Below, piece by piece: positions 44,869 through 53,509 of a stretch of 64,000 bases of DNA (within the stretch, counting starts at the first letter, position 1; the number at the start of each line of letters is the position of its first letter). Origin of the DNA: Dyadobacter jiangsuensis (GTDB lineage: Bacteria > Bacteroidota > Bacteroidia > Cytophagales > Spirosomataceae). The position numbers were made by a program, and so were the translations under genes. The notes beneath the pieces are model-generated. The model did no database searches. It was not told the DNA's origin and saw nothing but the letters and a program-made list of their open reading frames with translations. The stretch covers positions 310,001 to 374,000 of the forward strand of contig NZ_PYAS01000001.1 in NCBI RefSeq assembly GCF_003014695.1. The letters run 5' to 3'.

Positions 44869-45438
44869 ATGCAGATCGAACATTTTCTGGGGGAAAGATT
44901 GGGGCTGGAAGGCGGCCGCCTGCGCGAGCTGATGGACATTGCACAGGTGAAGCATTGCCGGCGGGGCGAAGTCGTTTTTCAAAGGGATACGGTGTGCAAC
45001 CACCTGGGATACATTGTGAACGGGGCGCTGCGGACCTATTGCGTGATGGAATCCGGGCAGGAAATCAGCTTCCTGCTGCAAGTGAATGGGGATTTTTTCG
45101 GGGATTATGAAAGTTACCTCACGGGCGGGCGATCAGGATTCATCATCGAAGCCGTGATGGATACCGAGGTGTTGCTGTTTGACAAGCACGACCTCGACCG
45201 GCTCATCGACAGCGACATTTTTTGGCTGCGATTCAGTCGCAAGATCCCCGACGTTTGTTTCCTCGAAGCCAAGCGCAGGATCGAAGACCTGTTGTTCTTC
45301 GGGCCGGAAGAACGCTATTTCAGGTTGCTGAGCAAAATGCCGGAAATTGTTCAGAAAATCCCTTTGAAATACATTTCGAGCTACCTGGGCATTACGCCCC
45401 AGTCGCTGAGCCGTATTCGGAAACGGATCATTAATTAA
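44869..45438 (+). CDS. Crp/Fnr-family transcriptional regulator
   Basis: This 189-residue protein has a cNMP-like beta-roll (about 15-115; VVFQRDTVCNHLGYIVNGAL) and a C-terminal winged helix (ISSYLGITPQSLSRIRKR). It lacks an iron-sulfur cysteine set. Third Crp/Fnr gene in this window. It lies 42 bp after the AraC gene and 68 bp before a FAD monooxygenase, all on the plus strand, so the enzyme is a likely target. Confidence 0.86.
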   Translation: MQIEHFLGERLGLEGGRLRELMDIAQVKHCRRGEVVFQRDTVCNHLGYIVNGALRTYCVMESGQEISFLLQVNGDFFGDYESYLTGGRSGFIIEAVMDTEVLLFDKHDLDRLIDSDIFWLRFSRKIPDVCFLEAKRRIEDLLFFGPEERYFRLLSKMPEIVQKIPLKYISSYLGITPQSLSRIRKRIIN

Positions 45439-45506
45439 CTTAAGTGAACGTCTTTTAGCCTACCCGTAAACCAATTTAGCGGCTACAAATAACCAACTGT
45501 AAAAAC

Positions 45507-46631
45507 ATGGAAGTAGCCATTATCGGAGCAGGGATCGGCGGATTGTCCACGGCCCTTGCATTAAAATCAGCCCAGATACCATTCCGTATTTATGAAGGTG
45601 CACCCGCGCTGGAACCCGTGGGCGCAGGCATTATGATCGCGAACAATGCCATGCAGGCGTTCCATGCCTGGGGCATTGCGGAAGAAGCCGCTGCGCTTGG
45701 CAACCGCATTTCGGTGATGAACCTTACCCGTCCTGACCTGAGCCCACTATCTTCGAATGACCTCCGATGGTTTGAGGAGCGGTCGGGCCTGCATAACATT
45801 GCTATTCACCGTGCCGATCTGCACAGGGTTCTGGTCAATGCGGTGGGCGCGGACCATATCGTTCTGAACAAGCGATTGAAAGGCGTTTCACAAACCGGAA
45901 CTGCCTATGAACTGTCGTTTGAAGATGGTACCACTGCTGCGACGGCTTACCTGATGGGCGCGGATGGTCTCCGCTCGCGGCTGAGAACCACATTGTTCGG
46001 TAATGGCGAATTGCGTGATGCCGGGCAAAACTGCTGGCGGGGCGTGACGGATTACGAGCTCCCGGAGCGCTACCATCACGAACTGAATGAGGCCTGGGGA
46101 AAAGGGAAGCGCTTTGGTTTCGTCAGGCTGAATGAACGGCAAGTGTACTGGTACCTGCTGATTGACCAGGACCTGGCCGGCATCACATCCGACGTTTCCC
46201 CTTTTTTAAGCGACTTTCACCCGCTGGTCGGGAAGATTATTGAGGCCACACCATCCTCCGGGCGGATCGTCGCACCGATTTTTGACCTGAAACCCATGTC
46301 GCGATGGAGCGATCGCCGTGCCTGCCTGATCGGCGATGCTGCCCACGCCACCACACCTAACCTGGGACAAGGGGCGTGCCAGGCCATTGAGGATGCGTAC
46401 GCGATGGGCGAGCTGCTCAAAACCTGTTCACTGGACGAGGCTATTCGCCGCTATCCGGCTGTCCGCATGCCGAAAGCGCATTACATCGTTAACACGAGCT
46501 GGCGCATTGGCAAGGTGGCGCACGCACGCAACCCTTTGATGGTCGGCTTGCGCAATCTGATCATGCAAGCGACGCCCGCGCGGGTTAACCAAAGGCAGTT
46601 GGAGAAGATTTTTTCGCTGAATGCAGTTTAA
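45507..46631 (+). CDS. FAD-dependent monooxygenase
   Basis: This 374-residue cytoplasmic protein has the GxGxxG entry (IIGAGIGGLSTALALKSA), the DG motif (YLMGADGLRSRLRTTLF) and the GD motif (CLIGDAAHATTPNLGQGA). It belongs to the same aromatic hydroxylase group as the protein at 18061 but differs widely in sequence, so it is not a recent copy. Substrate unknown. Its neighbour is a Crp/Fnr regulator, where the other has a MarR. Confidence 0.87.
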   Translation: MEVAIIGAGIGGLSTALALKSAQIPFRIYEGAPALEPVGAGIMIANNAMQAFHAWGIAEEAAALGNRISVMNLTRPDLSPLSSNDLRWFEERSGLHNIAIHRADLHRVLVNAVGADHIVLNKRLKGVSQTGTAYELSFEDGTTAATAYLMGADGLRSRLRTTLFGNGELRDAGQNCWRGVTDYELPERYHHELNEAWGKGKRFGFVRLNERQVYWYLLIDQDLAGITSDVSPFLSDFHPLVGKIIEATPSSGRIVAPIFDLKPMSRWSDRRACLIGDAAHATTPNLGQGACQAIEDAYAMGELLKTCSLDEAIRRYPAVRMPKAHYIVNTSWRIGKVAHARNPLMVGLRNLIMQATPARVNQRQLEKIFSLNAV

Positions 46632-46706
46632 CGGAGGATAGCAGGATTCTTGTAAAAATCATTAAGTTAGCCAGCACTAACCGTATTCGCATTTCCGCTA
46701 TTTCGC

Positions 46707-47888
46707 ATGTTGAGTCTGATAGGGCTGGCAATTACCTTCTTTCTGGCTGTCATTTTATGGGGTAAGCAGCATAAGACCAGCGCCGATTATGTGTTACTGA
46801 TCTGGCTGCTGCTGATTGGTGTGCACCTGGGATTTTACTATTCGGTTGCGAGCGGGAAATACCTTCGATTTCCCTATTTGCTGGGTGTCGAAATCCCGCT
46901 TCCGCTGGCATACGGGCCGCTGCTGTACTTGTACACCTCCGAGCTAACACGGCTCACGTCCAGGCGGCGCTACCGGTTGCTTCATTTCCTGCCTGTGGTG
47001 CTGGCTTATCTCTACATTATCCCGTTTTATATGCTGGCGCCAGAGCGAAAGATTTGGGTATACCAACATGAAGGGGCAGGGTTTCGTGAACGACAGCTGG
47101 TATTGCTCTGCGCGATCGTGCTTTCAGGAGCGTCGTATGCGTGGGCGTCGTGGCTGCGGCTGCAAAGGCATCGAAAGCGCATCGATGCCCGGTTCTCCAA
47201 TACTGAAAAGATCAATCTGGCCTGGCTGCGGTATCTTATTGCAGGGATATCGGTGATCTGGCTGACGATCTTTCTCGACAACGAGGCTTACATTTTCGGG
47301 ACGGTCGTGGCATTCGTGTGCTTCATCGGCTATTTCGGCATCCGGCAGACCGGGATTTTTACCGATCAATCCCGGCTCGCGTGGGAGCAGGAGCCTGCAA
47401 TGGAGAGCAGTACAAGTGCTTTGCAGGATACAGCAGGAGAGGCGGGGCCTGAGGGGCCGACTGCGGACGCGGGTAATGCGGCAATGGATGCTGTGGTGAA
47501 ATCGAAGTATGCGAGGTCGGGGCTGAGCCGTGATGCGGCCTTGCAGATGTACGAAAACCTGGAAGAACTGATGGCGCGTGAGCGGCTTTTTACCGACCCC
47601 GAGCTTACCCTGGTACAGCTGTCGGAAAAGCTCGGCACCAATGCCAACCATCTTTCGCAGGTGATCAATATGGTGGGTAACAAGAGTTTTTACGACTATG
47701 TGAATGCACTGAGGATCGCCGAATTTACCAGGATTGCCGTGCTGCCTGAAAACCAGAGGTATACTTTGCTCCACCTGGCGCTTGAATGCGGGTTTAATTC
47801 CAAAACATCTTTCAATCGTAATTTCAAGAAGCATACCGGCTTATCGCCCAGTGAGTTCCTTGCCCGGCGGGATATTCATCTCCAATAG
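46707..47888 (+). CDS. AraC-family regulator with N-terminal membrane domain
   Basis: This 393-residue protein has about seven membrane helices (1-215), an Ala/Glu/Gly-rich linker (about 225-265) and an AraC double helix-turn-helix (about 290-390; LTLVQLSEKLGTNANHLSQ, HLALECGFNSKTSFNRNFK). It matches the layout of the protein at 3681. The signal is unknown. No target is clear: the next gene, a serine hydrolase, is about 100 bp downstream. Confidence 0.85.
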   Translation: MLSLIGLAITFFLAVILWGKQHKTSADYVLLIWLLLIGVHLGFYYSVASGKYLRFPYLLGVEIPLPLAYGPLLYLYTSELTRLTSRRRYRLLHFLPVVLAYLYIIPFYMLAPERKIWVYQHEGAGFRERQLVLLCAIVLSGASYAWASWLRLQRHRKRIDARFSNTEKINLAWLRYLIAGISVIWLTIFLDNEAYIFGTVVAFVCFIGYFGIRQTGIFTDQSRLAWEQEPAMESSTSALQDTAGEAGPEGPTADAGNAAMDAVVKSKYARSGLSRDAALQMYENLEELMARERLFTDPELTLVQLSEKLGTNANHLSQVINMVGNKSFYDYVNALRIAEFTRIAVLPENQRYTLLHLALECGFNSKTSFNRNFKKHTGLSPSEFLARRDIHLQ

Positions 47889-47990
47889 GAATCATCCGGG
47901 CCGAATGGCCGAATTCGTACCATCCTACACGCCGGGGCGATGCCTGGCACCCCGGATTTCATCTTTGTGGCGAACATTTAATCAGCAAAG

Positions 47991-49166
47991 ATGAAAAACC
48001 AGACTACCCGCCGGCAGGCCCGGCCCCGGAGCATCCGCACGGTATTGCGCACCGCTTTCCTTATCCCCGTCCTCGCAATTTGGACACTCTCCTGTACCAC
48101 CGATCACGTCCCGCCCGTGGATCACCCCGACGCCGGGAAATACCAGCGCATCATTACCCGGTTCATGGAGGCGGGCGCTTCGGGCGTGAGCGTGACCGTC
48201 CGTTCGCCCAGGGGCATTTGGCATGGCACGGGCGGCTATGCCGATAAGGAAAAGGGTATTGCCATGAGTGCCGGGAATACCCTCCGCATCGGCAGCATGT
48301 CGAAGGTTTTTACGGCCGTCACCATCCTCCGGTTGCAGGAGGACGGGAAGCTATCGATCACCGACAAAATCAGCAAATACCTGCCATCCGAAATGACCAG
48401 CCGCATTGCCAATGCCGGTGAGGCGACCATCGAGCAATGCCTGAACCACACCTCGGGCGTGCGTGAGTACCTTGGTGATGAGACGATCGAAGGCATTGCC
48501 AGCGGACGTATCGTGAAGTATTCGGCCGCGCAGAACCTCGCGCTCGTGTACGACAAACCGGCGGATTTTCCGCTGGGTAAGGGCAATTATTGTAATACCA
48601 ATTACCTGCTGCTTTCGGAGATTATCCGGGCGGTTACCGGAGAAAGTGCCTACCATATTGTACGTGAAAAAGCGATAGCTCCGCTGGGATTGCACAATAC
48701 CTCCGCCAGCTTGGTTTTGCCGACATCGCTTACGCAGTCCTACTTTGAAACCGACGGTGCGATGCAGGAGGTGACCTGGGTCGATAACAATGCCGTAGGC
48801 GGCGAGGGACAGCTGGACGGCGGGATGATCTCGACCTCCGACGACGTGGCCGCATTTCTGGAAGCCTTGCTGACCGGAAAAATCCTGTCGCCCGCCTCGC
48901 TCGCACTCATGCAAACCTACCAGGATATTGACCCTGCTACATTGCCCGACGAGCTGAAATATTACAAACAATACGGGTTAGGGTTGATGAAAATCGAAAC
49001 GGACCATGGTACCGCCATTGGTCATGACGGACACGTGTATGGGTTTGTGGGAAAAGTGTTCTATCTTCCGGAGCATCAGACGACTATCGCGATTTTGCTC
49101 AATGGCTGGTCCCCTTCCAGCGTGGCGGTACTCAATGCAAAAAGCACTTTTAACCTATTATTCTGA
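47991..49166 (+). CDS. Beta-lactamase-fold serine hydrolase, lipoprotein
   Basis: This 391-residue protein has a signal with lipobox Cys35 (WTLSCTTDH). The SxxK motif is Ser102-Met-Ser-Lys105 (RIGSMSKVFT), with YCN as the Tyr-x-Asn motif and a later HDGHVYGF as the KTG-like element. This is the class C beta-lactamase/DD-carboxypeptidase/esterase fold, so it may cleave peptidoglycan, D-peptides or esters. It is anchored in the envelope. A NIPSNAP gene follows by 15 bp. Confidence 0.85.
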   Translation: MKNQTTRRQARPRSIRTVLRTAFLIPVLAIWTLSCTTDHVPPVDHPDAGKYQRIITRFMEAGASGVSVTVRSPRGIWHGTGGYADKEKGIAMSAGNTLRIGSMSKVFTAVTILRLQEDGKLSITDKISKYLPSEMTSRIANAGEATIEQCLNHTSGVREYLGDETIEGIASGRIVKYSAAQNLALVYDKPADFPLGKGNYCNTNYLLLSEIIRAVTGESAYHIVREKAIAPLGLHNTSASLVLPTSLTQSYFETDGAMQEVTWVDNNAVGGEGQLDGGMISTSDDVAAFLEALLTGKILSPASLALMQTYQDIDPATLPDELKYYKQYGLGLMKIETDHGTAIGHDGHVYGFVGKVFYLPEHQTTIAILLNGWSPSSVAVLNAKSTFNLLF

Positions 49167-49181
49167 AAACACTAATTCTTT

Positions 49182-49964
49182 ATGCAGCGCAGGAAGTTTC
49201 TTCAATCATCCATTGTGGCCACAGCTGGTACGGCCGTGGGTACCGCCAATTCAATAACCGGCAATACGCCTGCGGCAAGCAGGGAGATATATGAATGGCG
49301 GGAATATGAATTCCGCTTCGGGGCAGATCAGTCGCAGCTGGAAAACTATTTCAAAACAGCGCTTATTCCGGCGCTGAATCGGGCCGGCGTAAAAACGGTG
49401 GGCGTTTTCCGGGAATGGCGGGCGTCGGATCCTGCCAAATTCTTCGCATTGATACCCTACGGTTCGTTGGAGCAGCGCATGACGATCCATGAAAAATTGA
49501 AATCGGATCAGGAGTACATTAAAAACAGTGCGGCATACAACGGCATTCCGGTCGACAAGGCATTGTACAGTCGTTTCACCGCTTCCTTAATGATTGCTTT
49601 TGAAGGCTGGCCCGCCATAACGGTCCCATCCGCGACGCCGCGTGTATTTGAGCTTCGGACCTATGAAGGTTACAGTGAGGAGGCGGTTACGCGGAAAATC
49701 AAAATGTTCCATGACGGCGAGTTTCCTATCTTCCAGCGGGCGGGCCTCAATCCGGTGTTTTTTGGCGACGTCATAGCCGGCGACAAGCTCCCGCGCCTGA
49801 CCTACCTGCTTTCCTGCGCGAGCATGGAGGCGCGCGACAAGGGCTGGGGAGCATTCATTGCAGACCCTGCCTGGAAAAAGCTGGTCGGCGACCCGCAGTA
49901 TGCCAACACGATCTCCAAAATCAGCAACAGTTTTCTCGTGCCTACGGCATATTCGCAGGTGTAG
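49182..49964 (+). CDS. NIPSNAP-family protein with Tat signal
   Basis: This 260-residue protein begins with a twin-arginine signal (QRRKFLQSSIVATAGTA). Two NIPSNAP repeats follow, each starting with a typical strand: REIYEWREYEFRFG (about 35) and RVFELRTYEGYSEE (about 150). NIPSNAP proteins are ferredoxin-like dimeric alpha/beta-barrel folds of uncertain function. Export by Tat implies folding, possibly with a cofactor, before secretion. It may be co-transcribed with the upstream hydrolase. Confidence 0.83.
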   Translation: MQRRKFLQSSIVATAGTAVGTANSITGNTPAASREIYEWREYEFRFGADQSQLENYFKTALIPALNRAGVKTVGVFREWRASDPAKFFALIPYGSLEQRMTIHEKLKSDQEYIKNSAAYNGIPVDKALYSRFTASLMIAFEGWPAITVPSATPRVFELRTYEGYSEEAVTRKIKMFHDGEFPIFQRAGLNPVFFGDVIAGDKLPRLTYLLSCASMEARDKGWGAFIADPAWKKLVGDPQYANTISKISNSFLVPTAYSQV

Positions 49965-50050
49965 GAGTGGGGTTGCCATATGCCCACCATGCTACCGGCG
50001 GCGTTCTGGTCCGCCGGTACCGACACGTAATCGCCTGAACCCTTGTTACC

Positions 50051-51796
50051 ATGATGAAAATGAATTTCCGGATGATTGGGGCGTTGCTGGCGTCCCAAAT
50101 GATGTTTTTTACGGGCACGTCGGCGCAGACGGGCCGGGGCGACCGTATCAGCGGTTCCAATTTCGAATCGCGCAGCCCGGTGCTGGCCATGCACGGGATG
50201 GTTGCCACGAGTCACCCGCTCGCCACCCAGGCGGGGCTCGATATCCTCAAAAAGGGCGGCACGGCCATGGATGCGGCCATTGCGGCGAATGCAGCCCTGG
50301 GCGTGATTGAGCCCAACAACTGCGGCATCGGCGGCGATTTGTTTGCGATCGTGTGGTCGGCGAAGGATAAAAAGCTCTACGGACTGAATGCCAGCGGCCG
50401 CTCAGCCAAAGGCCTTACCTACGAGGAATTGAAATCCGCACTGGGCGACAGGACGCAAATGCCGCTGTACGGGCCGCTGTCGATCTCGGTGCCTGGCGCT
50501 GTGGACGGTTGGTTCGCATTGCACCGGCGCTTCGGCAAGCTGAAAATGGCTGATGTCCTCGCACCTGCGATCGCGTTCGCGCGGGAAGGTGCGCCCGTAC
50601 CCGAGGTGATCGCCTACTCGTGGGAGGTCGCGTGCAAGCGGCTGAAAGCGCAAAAGGACATTACAGAATTTGAAAACTTTGGCAAAACCTTCCTGATCAA
50701 CGGCGCCGCGCCCCGTCACGGGCAGGTTTTCAAAAATCCCGACCTGGCTGTTACCTATGAGAAGATCGCGAAGGAGGGGAGGGATGTGTTTTACAAAGGA
50801 GAAATAGCCGACCGGATCGATGCCTATGCGCGGAAAACAGGCATGTTTATCCGAAAGGAAGACCTCGCCGCCACGAAAAGTACGTGGGTGGAACCGGTTT
50901 CGGTGAATTACCGGGGGTATGACGTGTACGAACTGCCGCCCAACGGCCAGGGCATTTCGGTGCTGCAAATGCTGAATATCCTCAAACGATACGATCTGAA
51001 AAGGCTGGGCCATAATAGTGCCGATTACCTGCATTTGCTGATCGAGGCCAAAAAACTGGCATTCGAGGACCGCGCCCGCTACTATGCCGACCCGGATTTT
51101 GCCAAAATCCCGTTGCAGACCTTGCTATCCGACAAGTACGCCGCCGAGCGCAGAGACCTGATCGACCCGGACAGGGCTTCTGCGAAAATCTACCCGAGCC
51201 AGTCGGTGCTGAAAGACGGCGACACGGTGTACCTCACCGTCGCCGACGTGGAAGGCAATATGGTGTCGCTCATCCAGAGCAACATGCTCGAATTCGGCAG
51301 CGGCATGGTGCCCGACGGGCTCGGTTTTGTGCTACATAACCGCGGCAGCAGTTTCGCCCTCGCGCCCGGCCATGCCAACGTGTATGCGCCCGGGAAGCGG
51401 CCATTCAACACCATCATTCCCGGTTTTGTGCTTAAAGACGGCAAGCCGTTCCTTAGCTTCGGTGTGATGGGCGGCGCCATGCAGCCGCAGGGACATTTGC
51501 AGATCCTTTGCAACATCCTCGATTTCGGAATGAACGTACAGGAAGCCGGCGACGCGGCTCGTTTTTCGCATTCGGGCAGCAGCGAGCCGATCGGTACCGT
51601 CATGTCGGACGGTGGAAAAGTGGCGCTTGAAAGCGGTATTCCGGCACAGGTGCGTGAAGCGTTGGTGCGCAAAGGCCACCAGTTGGCCGATAAGGATTTT
51701 TTCGGTGGTTATCAGGCGATCCTCGTCGATCAGGACGAGAAAGTATACCACGGCGCATCGGAAATGCGGAAAGACGGGCAGGTTGCAGGATATTGA
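50051..51796 (+). CDS. Gamma-glutamyltransferase
   Basis: This 581-residue secreted protein has a signal peptide (about 1-26). It matches the GGT N-terminal nucleophile family: GMVATSHPLATQAGLDILKKGG near the N-terminus, GIGGDLFAIVWS, and the autoprocessing/catalytic Thr392 in GDTVYLTVADVEGN. Cleavage before that Thr yields the two subunits. It acts on glutathione and gamma-glutamyl peptides in the periplasm, releasing glutamate or moving it to an acceptor. A strong hairpin follows the stop. Confidence 0.88.
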   Translation: MMKMNFRMIGALLASQMMFFTGTSAQTGRGDRISGSNFESRSPVLAMHGMVATSHPLATQAGLDILKKGGTAMDAAIAANAALGVIEPNNCGIGGDLFAIVWSAKDKKLYGLNASGRSAKGLTYEELKSALGDRTQMPLYGPLSISVPGAVDGWFALHRRFGKLKMADVLAPAIAFAREGAPVPEVIAYSWEVACKRLKAQKDITEFENFGKTFLINGAAPRHGQVFKNPDLAVTYEKIAKEGRDVFYKGEIADRIDAYARKTGMFIRKEDLAATKSTWVEPVSVNYRGYDVYELPPNGQGISVLQMLNILKRYDLKRLGHNSADYLHLLIEAKKLAFEDRARYYADPDFAKIPLQTLLSDKYAAERRDLIDPDRASAKIYPSQSVLKDGDTVYLTVADVEGNMVSLIQSNMLEFGSGMVPDGLGFVLHNRGSSFALAPGHANVYAPGKRPFNTIIPGFVLKDGKPFLSFGVMGGAMQPQGHLQILCNILDFGMNVQEAGDAARFSHSGSSEPIGTVMSDGGKVALESGIPAQVREALVRKGHQLADKDFFGGYQAILVDQDEKVYHGASEMRKDGQVAGY

Positions 51797-51803
51797 CAGG
51801 CAG

Positions 51804-51856
51804 GAAACGATATTCGGGAAGCCGCTTCCCGGAAGCCGCTGCCCGAATATCGTTTC
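51804..51856. terminator. 15-bp perfect inverted repeat between convergent genes
   Basis: GAAACGATATTCGGG (51804-51818) pairs perfectly with CCCGAATATCGTTTC (51842-51856), with a nested GCTTCCC/GGAAGC inside. It lies 8 bp after the GGT stop and 3 bp after the stop of the convergent gene, so it most likely ends both transcripts. Confidence 0.62.
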
Positions 51857-51858
51857 GG

Positions 51859-52233
51859 CTACTTCTTAGGTTCTTTAACCGCCTTGATGGGAAAATCCCC
51901 GTATTGGGAAGACACAATGCCCGTAAGCGTATCGCCTTTTTGCATAAAACTGTATTTGAAAACCCCGGCCTGGCTCTCGACGGTGAATGCCACTTTTTCC
52001 TGATCCACGGTCAGCTCCTTCATCTCCTGTTTTTCGGTGTCGCCCACATATCCGGTAGTCTTGTTATCTTTTTGTTCAAAAGTAAAAAAGCCCGATTCGT
52101 ATTCCGGTGGAACGTCGGAGATCAGGTATTTCCAGGTTCCGATAATATCCGCGGGCAATACCACATTTTTTGCTGCAATGGAAACAAATCCTATTGCAAT
52201 AACCATCAGGAGATAATAATGCTTTGTTTTCAT
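51859..52233 (-). CDS. Secreted small protein, lipocalin-like
   Basis: This 124-residue protein has a signal peptide (about 1-22). The mature part is beta-rich with regular turns (IIGTWKYLISDVPPE, FFTFEQKDNKTTGYVGD, KYSFMQKGDTLTGIV), as in small lipocalin-like secreted proteins of Bacteroidota. I cannot name the family or ligand. It has no partner gene; upstream on its strand lies a divergent thioredoxin-fold gene. Confidence 0.7.
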   Translation of the reverse strand: MKTKHYYLLMVIAIGFVSIAAKNVVLPADIIGTWKYLISDVPPEYESGFFTFEQKDNKTTGYVGDTEKQEMKELTVDQEKVAFTVESQAGVFKYSFMQKGDTLTGIVSSQYGDFPIKAVKEPKK

Positions 52234-52308
52234 TTTGAATCAGAAGTTTTAAGTTTGAAACCCTCGATAGGCCTTCTAAAATAAAAAGAAATCCTGATTT
52301 TATTGGCT

Positions 52309-53493
52309 ATGAAAAAGATGCTCTGCCTCATGCTTTTGATTTCCTGCTCAACCTTTTGCCAGGCCCAGGGAATTGATTTCGTCACTACTTCCTGGGAGGA
52401 AACCCTTCAAAATGCGGAGAAAAAGGGAAAGCAGGTCTTCTTATACGTTCGGGCTACCTCGTGCCGGTACTGCCGGCAAATGGAAAAAGAGGTTCTCGTC
52501 AACCCGGATGTGATCGATTATTACAACCGGAATTTTATGAGTTACAAAATCGATGTGGAAGACGGAGGGCCGGGAGAGGCACTGGCGAAGCGGTACGGAA
52601 TTGCAGGTTATCCTACTTACTTGTTTTTGAGTAAAAGCGGTCAAAAGCTCCATCAGAGCTCGGGTGCCAAGCCTGCCGCTGATTTTATCCGGGACGGCCG
52701 TAATGCTTCCGATCCGAATACTGCATTGTTTCCGATGCTGGCCAGGTACGAAAAGGGCGAGCGCGCGCCGGAGTTGCTGTTCAATCTGAGTAATGCATTG
52801 TCGTATTACATGGTTGATGATAACCCGAAGGAAAAAGTGATGGAAGAGTACCTCGCCACGCAATCGGCCGGGGAGCTGGGCTCGGAACGGAATTTAAGGT
52901 TCATTTTCGGCGCTGACCTCGGTTTTAAATCACCGGCTACACAGTATCTCCTGCAAAATCAGCAGAAATTCATCGGCCTGTTCGGCCAGGCAGATGTCGA
53001 AAGGACAGCGCAGCGAATCATGACCCGCACGGCCAATATGGCCGGCAGGAACAACGACCTGGCATTGATGAGCGAGCTGAGAAAGGTTGCCACCACCCAT
53101 TTCGCGGATAGCCTGAAGACGCTGTCACTCCTGCAAATTTACTTTTACAACGGGCGGCACGATTGGCTTAATTATGGCAGATCTACATTGAAATATGGAA
53201 GTACTATCGGGGCGGCAGATTGGCAAACAATGTATGAAACGGGCGCTTACCTGAAAGCTTTCGCCAAAGATCCCGAAACGCTGAAAATAGGTGCCGAGAT
53301 TATGGCAAAAGTTCTGAATCTGAACAAAAACTATGAGCATTTGTGCATTTATGCCCAGCTTCAAAAGAAATTGGGAAACAAAGAGCCTGCTTTAAAAGCC
53401 GCGGAGGAAGCACTGAAAATTGCCACAGACAAGGGTGACGATGGTGGTGATGCAAAAGAATTGATCGGCGAACTTACAGCTGCCAATAAATAG
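52309..53493 (+). CDS. Secreted thioredoxin-fold protein with CRYC motif
   Basis: ATG 52309 (MKKMLCLMLLISCSTFCQAQ) gives a clean signal peptide and 394 residues. The N-terminal half is a thioredoxin domain with Cys52-Arg-Tyr-Cys55 (SCRYCRQMEKEV) and cis-Pro in AGYPTYLFLSKSG, like thioredoxin_7/DUF255-type proteins. The C-terminal 230 residues are helical and look like TPR-type repeats (KNYEHLCIYAQLQKKLGNK, EPALKAAEEALKIA). It is a periplasmic disulfide protein of unknown partner. Confidence 0.82.
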   Translation: MKKMLCLMLLISCSTFCQAQGIDFVTTSWEETLQNAEKKGKQVFLYVRATSCRYCRQMEKEVLVNPDVIDYYNRNFMSYKIDVEDGGPGEALAKRYGIAGYPTYLFLSKSGQKLHQSSGAKPAADFIRDGRNASDPNTALFPMLARYEKGERAPELLFNLSNALSYYMVDDNPKEKVMEEYLATQSAGELGSERNLRFIFGADLGFKSPATQYLLQNQQKFIGLFGQADVERTAQRIMTRTANMAGRNNDLALMSELRKVATTHFADSLKTLSLLQIYFYNGRHDWLNYGRSTLKYGSTIGAADWQTMYETGAYLKAFAKDPETLKIGAEIMAKVLNLNKNYEHLCIYAQLQKKLGNKEPALKAAEEALKIATDKGDDGGDAKELIGELTAANK

Positions 53494-53509
53494 GGAATTG
53501 CCTCATGTT

